Part shown: one piece after another, positions 43,993-52,976 of the stretch | Layout of the letters: the number at the start of each line of letters is the position of its first letter | Position numbering within the stretch: position 1 is the stretch's first letter | From: DASRFA01 sp035651755 | Lineage (GTDB): Bacteria > Desulfobacterota > Binatia > UBA12015 | DNA: 64,000 nt | Assembly: GCA_035651755.1 (NCBI GenBank) | Contig: DASRFA010000007.1 | Location: forward strand, 124,001 to 188,000 | Direction of reading: 5' to 3' | Program-made: the position numbers and the translations under genes | The notes under the pieces: model-generated | The model's input: only the letters and a program-made list of their open reading frames with translations | Told to the model about the DNA's origin: nothing | Databases searched by the model: none

Positions 43993-45011
43993 GCTCCACG
44001 GAACTCGCGGCCTCGACGGTCGCCCCCCGCACGCTCGCGCTCGACGAGGAGGTCGAGATCTCGACGCGCGCCGCCCAGGAGGAAGCGTACGAGCGCCTCC
44101 TGCGGCGCCTGTCGCACCAGTCGGTCGTCAAGCACTTCGACGCCTACGCGGACGTCGACTGGGAGGCGCCCGAGATGCGAATCGAAGTCGGCGACCCGCA
44201 CTGGCAGCTGGACGCCGACGACCCGCTCGGCGCCACCGAATGGTACCGCTCGCGCGACCCGCGCGTGCGGTCCGCGATCGGCCTCCACATGGTCGCGACC
44301 TTCATGAAGATCGGGCTCCAGTTCGAGTCGGTCCTGAAGCGCGGCCTGCTCGAGTTCGCATGGCGCCTTCCGAACGGCGCGCCCGAGTTCCGCTACGTCT
44401 ACCACGAGGTCATCGAGGAGGCGCAGCACTCCCTCATGTTCCAGGAGTTCGTGAACCGGACCGGCTTCGACGTCCCGGGGCTCGCGGGCTGGCAGCGGGT
44501 CGGCAGCCGCATCGTCGTCCGGTTCGCGCGCACGTTCCCCGAGCTCTTCTTCCTCTTCGTGCTGGGCGGCGAGGACCCGATCGACCACGTGCAGCGCGTG
44601 ATGCTGCGGAAGCGCGACGACGTGCACCCGCTGCTGCGCCGGATCAGCCAGATCCACGTGACCGAGGAGGCGCGGCATCTCTCGTTCGCGCGGCTCTATC
44701 TCCGCCGCCACGTCCCGCGGCTGTCGCCCACGCGCATGCGCTGGCTCCGGGTGCGGACGCCGCTCATCCTGGGACAGATGTCGCAGAACATGATGCGGCC
44801 CTCGCGCGAGGTGATCGCCCTCCACGGGATCCCGAAGGCCGTCCTGCGCGAGGCGTACGACCGGAATCCGGTGCACCGGCAGCGGACCGCGGAGGCGGTC
44901 GCGAAGGTGCGCGAGCTCTGCCGGGAGCTCGGAATCATCACCCCCCCGACCGAGCGGCTCTGGAAGGCGTTCCACCTCTTGCCCGAGGGGGCGATCGCCG
45001 CGGCCGCGTGA
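43989..45011 (+). CDS. AurF-type diiron oxygenase
   Basis: A 340-residue, all-helical protein resembling p-aminobenzoate N-oxygenase AurF and related diiron proteins. Candidate iron ligands are present as two E-x-x-H type helices: HEVIEEAQHSLMFQEF (His139, Glu143/144, His147) and HVTEEARHLSFA (His223, Glu226/227, His230), plus Glu113. No signal peptide. ATG overlaps the tetR stop. Substrate is unknown; AurF relatives oxidise amines, and others act on lipids or aromatic compounds. Being under a TetR regulator suggests a response to a small hydrophobic compound. Confidence 0.85.
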   Translation: MSSTELAASTVAPRTLALDEEVEISTRAAQEEAYERLLRRLSHQSVVKHFDAYADVDWEAPEMRIEVGDPHWQLDADDPLGATEWYRSRDPRVRSAIGLHMVATFMKIGLQFESVLKRGLLEFAWRLPNGAPEFRYVYHEVIEEAQHSLMFQEFVNRTGFDVPGLAGWQRVGSRIVVRFARTFPELFFLFVLGGEDPIDHVQRVMLRKRDDVHPLLRRISQIHVTEEARHLSFARLYLRRHVPRLSPTRMRWLRVRTPLILGQMSQNMMRPSREVIALHGIPKAVLREAYDRNPVHRQRTAEAVAKVRELCRELGIITPPTERLWKAFHLLPEGAIAAAA

Positions 45012-45075
45012 TCATCCGCGCCGCCCTCGCCGCCGCGCCTTGAGCGGAAGGGGGCGCGCGGGCGATGATCCGCAC

Positions 45076-46830
45076 GTGCGCGCTGCCCGCCCGAAAGACC
45101 GCCGCTCCTCCTTCGCCGCCGCCGCGCGGTGGGCAGTCGCGATCTCGCTGATCGCGGCACTCGCGGCCGGCTGCGGCGATCGCGCCGTCGGCGGTGCGGG
45201 GGACGAGAGCGACCCGGCGGCGAGCGCGATCGCCTACGATCAGGCGTGGCAGATCGCGACCCACAACTCCTACTGGGTCGACCGCGCGACGCCGAACGAC
45301 CTCCTCGCGAGCGGCGTCGGCGAGCGCCTCCTCGACCAGATGCTCCTCGACGGTGTGCGGACGCTCGAGATCGACATCCACGCCGATCCGGCGCGGCCCG
45401 GAGGATTCCGCGTGTTCCACACCGTCCCGGGCAACTCCGTGTGCGCGACGATCGAGGACTGCCTGGCGGCGCTGCGCGCCTTCCACCATGCGCTGCCGCG
45501 CCACGAGGTGGTGACGATCGTGCTCGAGCTGAAGGGGATCCTCGAGCCGACCTTCGACGCGCGCCACTCGCCGGCCGATCTCGACCGCGCGATCACGGGC
45601 GAGCTCGGCGCGCTCCTCTACCGCCCGAGCGACGCGCTCGCGCGCTGCTCCCAGCGCGGCGTCGCCGCCGGCGCGCCCCTCGCCGACTGCGTCGCCGCCG
45701 CCGGCTGGCCGAGCCTCGCCGACCTCCGCGGCCGGTTCATCGTGACGATCCTCGGCAACTGGGACGACATCGGCGACGCGCAGGCGACGCGCGACTGGGT
45801 CGACTACGCGACCGCCGCGCCGATCGCCGATCGCGTCGCGTTCCCGATGGCGTCGTCGTGGAAGCTCGACCGCTCCGCGCTGACGCCGCGTCTCCAGGCG
45901 CTCGTCTCCCAGGACGACCTCGACCGCGCGTTCGCGGAGACGGTCTTCCTCCAGATCGAAGACCTCGCCGACCCGCACATCGACCCGTTCCTCGCGCGCC
46001 GCGGCGTCATCCGGGTCGACGGCGCATTCACCGCGGACGATCAGGCGGCGCGGATCGCGCGCGGCATGCAGCTCCTCCAGACCGACTTCCCGTGGGTGAC
46101 GGCGGACGGCGCCGGTCCGGCGGAGGCGCTGCGCGCGCTCGCGCCGGCCGCGCTCGCCGACCGCGCGCTGCGCGAACCGGGCGCGCGCGTCTTCCTCGAC
46201 GCGCCGCCGGGAGCCGACGACGGCGCGGTCGCGTTCGCGTACCGCGACGCGGGCGAAGGACCGACGTCCTGGGAGACGACCGTGTCGAGCCGCCTCGGCG
46301 CCGCGGGGTGTCTGCGCGCCGCGGACGCGGTCGTCGATCCCGTGCGCTGGATCGAGGTCTGCCGCGAGAAGGTCGGACCGACCGGTCCACTCGCCGAGAC
46401 CGTCGCGATCCGCGTCGCGCGCTGCGATCACGGCGACTGTGCGGTCGACTTCTATCCCGGGTCGATCGCGGGGACGGGGCGACCGGGTGACGCGATCGCG
46501 CTCGACGTCGCGCCGAGCGGGCGCGGCGCCTGCCTCACCGTCCGCTCGACGGACCTCTTCGAGCTCGACGGCGAAGGGCGCTGGGTCGAGGTTCAGACGA
46601 GCTGCTTCGACGCGCCCCTTCGCTTCCAGGGGATCGCGCGGCGGGACGCGGAGGGCGACAGGTCGCGATCGCCGGCCCTGTTCACGGCCACGCGGCTTCG
46701 CGCGCGCGGTGGCGCCGCCAGGGAGCTCGCCGCGGACGACTTCGACGCCGTGTCGGTCGTCCCGGCAAACGACGCGAGCGAGAGCGCCGCGCTGCTGCGA
46801 GCGGCGACCCCTTCAGCGCCGCCCGGCTGA
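45076..46830 (+). CDS. Ca2+-dependent PI-PLC-like lipoprotein
   Basis: A 584-residue exported protein with a lipoprotein signal (ALAAGCGD, lipidated Cys near residue 35). The catalytic-looking stretch QIATHNSYW (His63), then MLLDGVRTLEIDIHADP and VLELKG match the PLC-like phosphodiesterase TIM-barrel (PI-PLC C1 type), with the second His in FHTVPGNSVC. The C-terminal 200 residues form a separate domain rich in Cys and Asp. GTG at 45076 is preferred because it gives a normal signal peptide; TTG at 45040 is possible. Likely acts on phosphodiester lipids outside the cell. Confidence 0.8.
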   Translation: MRAARPKDRRSSFAAAARWAVAISLIAALAAGCGDRAVGGAGDESDPAASAIAYDQAWQIATHNSYWVDRATPNDLLASGVGERLLDQMLLDGVRTLEIDIHADPARPGGFRVFHTVPGNSVCATIEDCLAALRAFHHALPRHEVVTIVLELKGILEPTFDARHSPADLDRAITGELGALLYRPSDALARCSQRGVAAGAPLADCVAAAGWPSLADLRGRFIVTILGNWDDIGDAQATRDWVDYATAAPIADRVAFPMASSWKLDRSALTPRLQALVSQDDLDRAFAETVFLQIEDLADPHIDPFLARRGVIRVDGAFTADDQAARIARGMQLLQTDFPWVTADGAGPAEALRALAPAALADRALREPGARVFLDAPPGADDGAVAFAYRDAGEGPTSWETTVSSRLGAAGCLRAADAVVDPVRWIEVCREKVGPTGPLAETVAIRVARCDHGDCAVDFYPGSIAGTGRPGDAIALDVAPSGRGACLTVRSTDLFELDGEGRWVEVQTSCFDAPLRFQGIARRDAEGDRSRSPALFTATRLRARGGAARELAADDFDAVSVVPANDASESAALLRAATPSAPPG

Positions 46831-46844
46831 CCGCCGGCGCGCGC

Positions 46845-47243
46845 TCACCACGGTCCCCACCAGCCCCAGTCCATCGCCGCCGCCTCGTTCGCCTCGGCCG
46901 CTTCGACCTGCGCTTCGGCGACCTGCTGCTGCATCGCCAGCTGGCGGTACCGCTGGTACTCCTCCGCCTTGCCCGTGTAGAGGCACTTGCAGCCCTGCGC
47001 GTCGGCGTAGGTGTAGACGACGCCGCCTTGCGGGGCGGGGCGCGCGACCATCCGCGTCTGCGGCATCGCCTGGAGCTGCGCGAGCTTCTCGGGCGTGTCG
47101 GCGGGCTTCATCCGGAATCCGGCCGCAGCGAGCAGGTTCTCCTTCCGGTGCACCTCTTCCTGCCGCATCGCGGCGCACCCCGCGGCCGAGAGCGTGAACG
47201 CCACCGCCGGGGCGAGGAGCCACATCCACCGTCGCATCGCCAT
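46845..47243 (-). CDS. Hypothetical lipoprotein with CKCLYTG motif
   Basis: A 132-residue lipoprotein: signal peptide with lipobox LSAAGC (Cys about residue 23), a middle part with YTYADAQGCKCLYTGKAEEY, and a helical Glu/Ala/Gln tail ending in Trp-rich WGWWGPW. The DAQGCKC pattern is one I associate with small secreted bacterial proteins of unknown function. ATG at 47243 has GGAGG upstream. Converges with the PI-PLC-like gene, 14 bases apart. Confidence 0.75.
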   Translation of the reverse strand: MAMRRWMWLLAPAVAFTLSAAGCAAMRQEEVHRKENLLAAAGFRMKPADTPEKLAQLQAMPQTRMVARPAPQGGVVYTYADAQGCKCLYTGKAEEYQRYRQLAMQQQVAEAQVEAAEANEAAAMDWGWWGPW

Positions 47244-47539
47244 GCTCCCTCCTCCTCTTCCTCGGGGTACGGGGCGACACTCCGCCTCTCCGCATTCCGA
47301 GAGCGCGGATCCGTTATCCCCGCGCGCGCCCGGTCTTTCAAGCCGGGCGTGCGATGCGGCGGCCGGTGCTCGGCCCCCGCTTCGCTCGCGCGATGTGTCG
47401 GACTGCCTCCCGCATGCAAACGGTACACGGCTCCGGGCTCGCGAGCGGTCGCCGGGAAGTCGGCGACGCGTGCGTGCGAGGAAGCAGGTCCTGCGCGCGG
47501 TGGGCCGCCATCGGCACGGATCTCGCATCGGCCACCGCC

Positions 47540-47893
47540 ATGACGCGCCGTCGCAGCGGACCTCGCAGCCGGGCGGGCCGGGCAGCGATCGGTCTCGCGA
47601 CGGCGATCGTCCTCGCCGGCTGCGTCGGACCGGGGAACCGTCAAACCATGCGCTTCGACCTCGCACAGGGGCCCGTCGGGACGGAGGTGACCGAGCGCCA
47701 GTCCTACTTCTTCTGGGGTCTCGTGCCGACCGCCCGGATCGACGTCCGCGAGCGCTGTCCGTCCGGCGTCGTCGCGATCCGCGAGGCGCCGGGCGAGGAG
47801 GGCGCCCTCGCCTGGCTGCCGACGCTCGGGCTCTGGTCGAGCCGGTCGATGACCTACGTCTGTCGCGCGGACGCGCTCGGTACGGCGCGGTGA
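47540..47893 (+). CDS. Bor-like lipoprotein
   Basis: A 117-residue lipoprotein with lipobox VLAGC (Cys28). The core TERQSYFFWGLVPTARIDVR followed by a Cys and a C-terminal strand pair ending MTYVC resembles the Bor/Iss family: an aromatic YFFWGL block, then D-x-x-x-x-C. Bor proteins are outer-membrane surface lipoproteins. ATG at 47540. Its stop overlaps the GTG of a related second copy that is frameshifted, so the two are likely a tandem duplicate. Confidence 0.7.
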   Translation: MTRRRSGPRSRAGRAAIGLATAIVLAGCVGPGNRQTMRFDLAQGPVGTEVTERQSYFFWGLVPTARIDVRERCPSGVVAIREAPGEEGALAWLPTLGLWSSRSMTYVCRADALGTAR

Positions 47894-48262
47894 GGCCGCG
47901 TCGCCACGGGCGAACCACCGCGCCCCGCGCACTGCTCTTCCTCTCGACGCTGCTGCTGGCGACGTCCGGATGCTTTCGCGCCGTTTACACGGACCTCGAG
48001 CCCGCGGGAGTCGATCCGGCGCCGGTGCCCGCCGTCCCGCGGTCGTCGTCGTGGCGGAGCTTCTACCTGTACGGGTACCTGCCCTCGGAGCTGGGCGTGG
48101 ACGCGGCGGCGGAATGCGGAGGCGCGGGGGCGCGTGCGGGAGATCCGCACGCGCCAGACGTTCACGCAGGGGCTCATCCGCATGTTCGCGTCGTCGAGCG
48201 GCGTGAACGCCTACGCGCCCTGGACCGCCGAGGTGATCTGCGTCGACGATCCCGTCGAGTGA
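47890..48262 (+). pseudogene. Second Bor-like lipoprotein, frameshifted
   Basis: Starts at GTG 47890 overlapping the previous stop. The first frame gives a signal peptide with lipobox LATSGC, then SWRSFYLYGYLPSELGVDAA with AEC, matching the YFFWGL block of the first copy. At the run of five G (48126-48130) the homologous frame moves by one: the other frame continues REIRTRQTFTQGLIRMFASS and ends EVICVDDPVE at 48262, the expected C-terminus with its Cys. A one-base insertion or loss in the G run explains it; it may be a true mutation, slippage site or an assembly error. Confidence 0.7.
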
Positions 48263-48343
48263 CGGCCGGCGAAACGGGCGGCGCATTGGGGATGCCGCGT
48301 CCTCCCTTGACCGGGGACGCGCGCGGGTGCAGTCGCGATCCCG

Positions 48344-49291
48344 GTGAGATCGCTCGGCGCGTGGATTCCGGCCGTCCTCTTCTTCTCCGTCCTGGGCTGC
48401 GCGGACGCTCCGTCCGGCGTCGAGGCGGAGATCGATGCGCTGTTCGGGGCTCCCGCGTATGGCAGCGTCAATCGCACGGAGGCGCGTCGCATGCTCGAGG
48501 TCACGCCCGAGGACGACCGGCCCTTCTACGCGGTGACGTTCGCCCGGCATCGCGCGCGCGCCGCGTATCCCGACGGGCGCCCGACCGATCTGACCGGCGC
48601 GGACGCGGATGCGCTCTACGGCGACCTCGTGCGCCCGATCCTCGCGGACGTCGGGGCGGAGGCGATCTTCCTCGGCGACGTCGAGCGGACGCTCATCGCC
48701 GGCGATGGCGCCGGCTGGGATCGGGTGTCCGTCGTCCTCTACCCGAGCCGCGCCGCGTTCCTCGCGATGCTGAAGCGGTCGGACCATCGCGCGGCCGCGG
48801 TCCACGAGGCCGCCGCGCTCGAGCGGGCGATCGCGCTCGTCACCGAGCCGGCGGCGAACCAGGTTCCCGAGGACCTCCGGCGCCTCGATCTGTCGGCGCT
48901 GCCGTTTCCGCCGACCGCGAGCGATTCGCCCGTGAACGTCGTGCACCTGATCCGCTTCAACGAGATCGCGCGCTACGCCGATGGCCGCGCGACCGATCTC
49001 ACCGGTCGCGAGGCGCTGGCGCTCTACGAGCAGCACCGCACTCCCCAGGCCTTTCCGCTCGGCGTGCGGCCCGGGATCGTGCTCGAGGTCGAGGGCGAGC
49101 TGATCGGCGACGGGCGCGCGTGGGACGAGGTACGGCTCAACAACTTCCCGAGCCACGCCGCGTTCGCGGAGCTCGTGCGCGCCGAGAGCCTGATCGAAGC
49201 CGGCTACGAGGACCGCGAGGCGGCGCTCGCCGACACCTACGCGCTGCTCGTCGCCCCTGCGTTGAACCGCGTCGGCTATCTTCCGCCGTAG
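48344..49291 (+). CDS. Lipoprotein with two DUF1330-like domains
   Basis: A 315-residue exported protein with lipobox SVLGC (Cys about 19). It holds two similar halves, each with R-x-x-YPDGRPTDLTGADADALY or RYADGRATDLTGREALALYE and later WDRVSVVLYPSRAAFLAML or WDEVRLNNFPSHAAFAELV, the ferredoxin-like DUF1330 pattern. So it is a tandem-duplicated dabb-like domain. Start GTG at 48344. Function unknown; such domains are small-molecule or protein interaction folds. A hairpin (gcccgcg/cgcgggc) lies 1-23 bases past the stop. Confidence 0.8.
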   Translation: MRSLGAWIPAVLFFSVLGCADAPSGVEAEIDALFGAPAYGSVNRTEARRMLEVTPEDDRPFYAVTFARHRARAAYPDGRPTDLTGADADALYGDLVRPILADVGAEAIFLGDVERTLIAGDGAGWDRVSVVLYPSRAAFLAMLKRSDHRAAAVHEAAALERAIALVTEPAANQVPEDLRRLDLSALPFPPTASDSPVNVVHLIRFNEIARYADGRATDLTGREALALYEQHRTPQAFPLGVRPGIVLEVEGELIGDGRAWDEVRLNNFPSHAAFAELVRAESLIEAGYEDREAALADTYALLVAPALNRVGYLPP

Positions 49292-49314
49292 CCCGCGGTG
49301 CGACGTCGCGGGCG
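49292..49314. terminator. Small hairpin between lipoprotein gene and tRNA-Phe
   Basis: gcccgcg and cgcgggc (7-base stem, loop of about 9 bases) lie just after the stop at 49291 and before the minus-strand tRNA. No T-run; possible transcription end for the lipoprotein gene. Confidence 0.3.
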
Positions 49315-49340
49315 ACGGAGCCACGCGCGGGGAGACGGAG

Positions 49341-49413
49341 TGGCCAGGGACGGAATTGAACCGCCGACACGCAGATTTTCAGTCTGCTGCTCTACCAACT
49401 GAGCTACCTGGCC
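49341..49413 (-). tRNA. tRNA-Phe (GAA)
   Basis: Reverse complement folds as a full cloverleaf: acceptor GGCCAGG with CCTGGCC, D-arm GCTC/GAGC, anticodon loop CTGAAAA (anticodon GAA), T-arm with TTCAATT, discriminator A, 73 bases. CCA is not encoded. Confidence 0.95.
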
Positions 49414-49461
49414 GGACGTCTCGGGGCAGCCCGGGTCGGGTACCGAACGGCCCTCGGGGAG

Positions 49462-50430
49462 TCAACGCGCCGGTTCCGGCGCATGCGCCTCCACCCAGTC
49501 GATCATGACCGATTCGATCTTCGTGCCCGAGAGCGCGTTGATCTCCTGCACGCCGGTCGGGCTCGTGACGTTCACCTCGGTCAGCCAGTCGCCGATCACG
49601 TCGAGCCCGACGAAGACGAGGCCGTCCTCCTTCAGGCTCGGCGCGAGCGTCCGGCAGATCTCCAGCTCGCGCTCCGAGAGCTGCGTCTCCTTGGCCTGCC
49701 CGCCGACGTGGAGGTTCGACCGGTGCTCCTCCTCGCTCGGGACGCGCAGCACCGCGCCCTGCGGCTCGCCGTCGATCAGGATGATGCGCTTGTCGCCGGT
49801 CCGCACCTCGGGCAGGTAGCGCTGCGCCATCACGCGCCGGCGCCCGTCGTCGGTCGCGAACTCGAGGATCGAGTTCAGGTTGCGATCGCGCTGGTGGACG
49901 TGGAAGACGCCGGCGCCGCCGCAGCCGTCGAGCGGCTTGACGATCATCTCGCCGCCGAGGTCGGCGAGGAACGCCTTCAAGCGCCGGATGTCGCTCGCGA
50001 CCAGGCTCGGGGGGATCAGCGTCGGGAAGCGGAGCGCGTAGAGCTTCTCGTTCGCCTCGCGCAGACCCCGCGGATCGTTCAGCACGAGCGTCTTCCGGCG
50101 GTCGACCATCGAGGCGACGTGGGTGTCGAAGAAGAAGCTCATGTCGAACGGCGGGTCCTTCCGGAGGAACACGACGTCGACCTCGTCGAGCGGCGCGCGG
50201 CGCGCCTCGCCGAGGGTGAAGTGGTCGCCCACCTGCGCACGCACGGTCGCGGGGTGGAGGAGGGCTTCCGGACGTCCGCCGACGAGCGCGAGGTCGCCGG
50301 GAGCGACGTAGAAGACCTCGTGGCCGCGCGCCTGCGCCTCGAGCATGAACACGAACGTCGTGTCCTTGTCGATCGCGATCCTGGGAAGAGGATCCATGAC
50401 GAATGCGATCCGGAGGTGGCGGCTGCTCAT
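49462..50430 (-). CDS. gshB: Glutathione synthetase
   Basis: Joins gamma-glutamylcysteine and glycine with ATP. The 322-residue product has the N-terminal domain starting RIAFVMDPLPRIAIDKDTTF, FLRKDPPFDMSFFFDT, the ATP-grasp region GGEMIVKPLDGCGGAGVFHV, and the C-terminal VGLDVIGDWLTEVNVTSPTG-like block with metal ligands. ATG at 50430 overlaps the stop of the RDD gene by 4 bases. gshA is not in the window. Length and motifs are normal. Confidence 0.95.
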   Translation of the reverse strand: MSSRHLRIAFVMDPLPRIAIDKDTTFVFMLEAQARGHEVFYVAPGDLALVGGRPEALLHPATVRAQVGDHFTLGEARRAPLDEVDVVFLRKDPPFDMSFFFDTHVASMVDRRKTLVLNDPRGLREANEKLYALRFPTLIPPSLVASDIRRLKAFLADLGGEMIVKPLDGCGGAGVFHVHQRDRNLNSILEFATDDGRRRVMAQRYLPEVRTGDKRIILIDGEPQGAVLRVPSEEEHRSNLHVGGQAKETQLSERELEICRTLAPSLKEDGLVFVGLDVIGDWLTEVNVTSPTGVQEINALSGTKIESVMIDWVEAHAPEPAR

Positions 50431-51062
50431 GCGATCCTCGCGTCGGGCGGACGCGCTCGGGCGCGCACGACCACCGTGCCCGCGACGTAATCGTGCAGCG
50501 CGCGGCGGGTCGAAGCCAGCGCGCCCAGGAAGCCGATCCCGAGCGGCAGCGCGGACGCGAAGTAGCCGACGAAGCGCACGGCGCTGCGCGCGACCCCGAT
50601 GGGTCGGCCGTCGAGCCGAAGCACGCGCAGGTGGAGCGCGAGCTTCCCGAGCGTCTGCCCCGTCGCGCTGTGAAGGACGACGAAGTAGCCGACGGCGAGC
50701 GCCACCGACCCGACCGCGAAGATCGTCGCCACGAGGTCCGCGGCGTCGACGAAGGGATGTCCGAGGAGGCGCTCCGCCGCCAGCACCGCGCTCGACGCGG
50801 CCCACACGAGCGCGACGTTCATCGCGGCGAGGACGAGCGCGTCGACGACCATCGCGACCAGGCGCGCCACGAACGACGCACGCGGCGGGGGCGGGGACGG
50901 TTCCGCGCGCTGCGGCACGGCCGTCCGCGACGGCTCGGCCGCCTCGGCCTCCAGCATCGTCGGACCAGATGGGCGAGGGTCGACGGGGAATGCCGGCCGC
51001 TCCTCCTCCCGCAGGACGGGCGGATCGTCTTCGAAGGTGAAGCGGTCGTCGTCGCCCGGCAT
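50427..51062 (-). CDS. RDD family membrane protein
   Basis: A 211-residue protein with an acidic, Pro-rich cytoplasmic N-terminus of about 60 residues and an RDD-type membrane domain: ARLVAMVVDALVLAAMNVAL for the first helix (the family Arg-Asp pair), VVLHSATGQTLGKLALHLRV linking to the third. ATG at 51062; a GTG at 51077 that overlaps the rsmE stop (GTGA) would add five residues and fits the overlap habit of this genome. Function of RDD proteins is mostly unknown, some transport ions. Confidence 0.85.
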   Translation of the reverse strand: MPGDDDRFTFEDDPPVLREEERPAFPVDPRPSGPTMLEAEAAEPSRTAVPQRAEPSPPPPRASFVARLVAMVVDALVLAAMNVALVWAASSAVLAAERLLGHPFVDAADLVATIFAVGSVALAVGYFVVLHSATGQTLGKLALHLRVLRLDGRPIGVARSAVRFVGYFASALPLGIGFLGALASTRRALHDYVAGTVVVRARARPPDARIA

Positions 51063-51073
51063 CGCGCGATGTC

Positions 51074-51877
51074 TCACAGACGGGCGCGGGAAACGCCAGG
51101 CGGCGAAGCGTCGGCGAGCCAGCTCGATGCCAGCGCCAGGGCCGCGATCGCAGCGGTCTCGACGCGGAGAGTGCGCGGCCCGAGCCCGACCCTCATCGCG
51201 CCGCGCGCGACGAGAGCGTCCTCCTCCGCGGCGACGAGGCCGCCTTCCGGGCCGATCACCAGCGCGACGCCCGCTGCCGCCTCGGCGTCGCCGCGGCCCG
51301 ACGCGCGCGCGATCGCGCGCTCGCGGAGCGTAGCGAGCAGCTCGCCCTCGGCGCGCGGCGACAGCACGAGCGCGTGCGCGAGATCGGTTGCGTCGCACAA
51401 GCGGCGCACGAGCTCGTCGAGCTCGACCGGGGCCGCGATCGCCGGCACGACCGTGCGCCCGCATTGCTCGCACGCCGTGCGCGCGATCCGCTCCCAGCGC
51501 GCGAGGCGCGACGCGGGCAGGGCGGCCCGCTGGCTCCGCGCGGCGCGGAAGGGAAGGATCGCGCTCGCCCCGAGCTCGGTCGCCTTCTCGACCACGAGGT
51601 CGAGCCGCGCGAGGTCCGCGATCGCGACGGCCAGGACGAGCGGCGCCACGGGATCCGCCGCGCCGGCGCCCGCGATCGGGGCTCCGAGCCGGCACGTCGC
51701 TCCGCCGGCGCCGATCGCCTCGAGCGTCGCCGCGCGCTCGCGGCCCGGGCCGACGATCGCTCGGAATTCGCCGCCGACGCCGAGGCGGAGCGCGCGCAGG
51801 TGCCGGGCCGCGGCGCCGTCGAGGCGCGCGCGATCCGGCGCTTCCGGATCGAGCTCGACGAAGAGCCGCGCCGGCAC
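51074..51877 (-). CDS. rsmE: 16S rRNA (uracil(1498)-N(3))-methyltransferase
   Basis: SPOUT-fold enzyme that methylates U1498 in 16S rRNA. The 267-residue product has a PUA-like N-terminus (LFVELDPEAPDRARLDGAAA), VEKATELGASAILPF and the C-terminal knot motif VIGPEGGLVAAEEDAL with LGPRTLRVETAAI. GTG at 51877 lies just past the prmA stop; the frame is open upstream but Arg/Pro-rich and without similarity. prmA-rsmE is a common gene pair. Confidence 0.94.
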   Translation of the reverse strand: MPARLFVELDPEAPDRARLDGAAARHLRALRLGVGGEFRAIVGPGRERAATLEAIGAGGATCRLGAPIAGAGAADPVAPLVLAVAIADLARLDLVVEKATELGASAILPFRAARSQRAALPASRLARWERIARTACEQCGRTVVPAIAAPVELDELVRRLCDATDLAHALVLSPRAEGELLATLRERAIARASGRGDAEAAAGVALVIGPEGGLVAAEEDALVARGAMRVGLGPRTLRVETAAIAALALASSWLADASPPGVSRARL

Positions 51878-51878
51878 G

Positions 51879-52892
51879 TCAGGGGAGCGCGCGCGCGCCG
51901 CCCGGAGCGGCGCGGCGGACGGGGCTCGCGGCGGCGCGCGTCGCCGGGCGGCGAGCGAGCTCGAGCACGACCCAGGTCGCGCGGGCCTGGCGGCGCGCGG
52001 GCGCGAAGCCGACGCGCGCGAACGCATCCGCGACGGCCCGCTCCTGCGACGCGAGAAGCCCCGCGACGACGAGCCGCCCGCCCGGCCGCACGTGCGCCGC
52101 GAGCCGAGGCGCGAGGTCGACGAGCAGGTCCGCGAACAGGTTCGCGACGACGACGTCGAAGCGCCCGCGCGCCGCGGCGAGGCTCGCCGCGACGCGCACC
52201 CCGGACGCCCGGTTCGCGCGCGCCGCGCTCGCGGTCGCGCGGCGGGCGACGGGGTCGACGTCGACCGCGACGACCTCGCGCGCGCCGAGCTTCCGGAGCG
52301 CGATCGCGAGGATCCCCGAGCCGGATCCGACGTCGAGCGCGCGCGCGGGCGGCGCGCCGCCGCACGCCCGCTCGATCGCGACCAGGCAGCCGCGGGTGGT
52401 CGCGTGGTGCCCGGTCCCGAACGCCTGGCCGGGCACGATCACGAGCGGGATCCGGCCCGCGGCCGCCGCCTTCCGCCGCTCCGCCTCGGGCGTCCACGGC
52501 GGACAGACGAAGAGGCGCCGGCCGATCGCGAGCGCCGGGAAGTGCGATCGGACCGCCGGGCCGTAGTCCGGCAGCGCGAGCTTCTCGAGCCGGATCGCGC
52601 GCCGGGCGAGAGCCGGGTGATCCACCGCGAGGGTCGCGAGCGCCGACGCGAGCGCCTGCGCCAGCCGGCGGACGTCGCGCCCGGGCGGGAAGTACGCTTC
52701 GAAGCGCGTCCACCGCGCCGCCTTCGCCGCCGTCCCGCTCGCGCCGGCCGGGCGCGCTCGCCGGAGGTCGCGCTCGCCCGTGACGACGCCGGGCGCGCCG
52801 AGCTCGATGCAGACGACGCCGAGCTCGTCGGCGATCTCCTCCGGGACGCGGAGGCGCAGCCGCAGCCAGGGACGCGACGAATGACGAGGCAT
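51879..52892 (-). CDS. prmA: Ribosomal protein L11 methyltransferase
   Basis: Methylates ribosomal protein L11 on its lysines and N-terminus. The 337-residue product contains the PrmA block VPGQAFGTGHHATTRGCL, the SAM motif LDVGSGSGILAIALRK, VDVDPVA and VVANLFADLLVDL (catalytic N-L region). A divergent, Arg-rich N-terminal domain and an Arg/Ala tail surround it. ATG at 52892. Upstream is glpQ-like, divergent. Confidence 0.93.
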   Translation of the reverse strand: MPRHSSRPWLRLRLRVPEEIADELGVVCIELGAPGVVTGERDLRRARPAGASGTAAKAARWTRFEAYFPPGRDVRRLAQALASALATLAVDHPALARRAIRLEKLALPDYGPAVRSHFPALAIGRRLFVCPPWTPEAERRKAAAAGRIPLVIVPGQAFGTGHHATTRGCLVAIERACGGAPPARALDVGSGSGILAIALRKLGAREVVAVDVDPVARRATASAARANRASGVRVAASLAAARGRFDVVVANLFADLLVDLAPRLAAHVRPGGRLVVAGLLASQERAVADAFARVGFAPARRQARATWVVLELARRPATRAAASPVRRAAPGGARALP

Positions 52893-52976
52893 TGCAGCGG
52901 GTTCATATCGCCCGCGTCCGCTGCCCGCGACTTCCGTCGCGTGCAGTGCTCGGGCGGGGCTGCTAGCGTCGCGCCG

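Noticed and set aside
49440..49453. Sequence similar to the TetR operator (gtaccgaacggccc)
   Set aside because: Only the left half and spacer match; the right half of the palindrome is lost, and it is beside a tRNA gene, so chance is likely.
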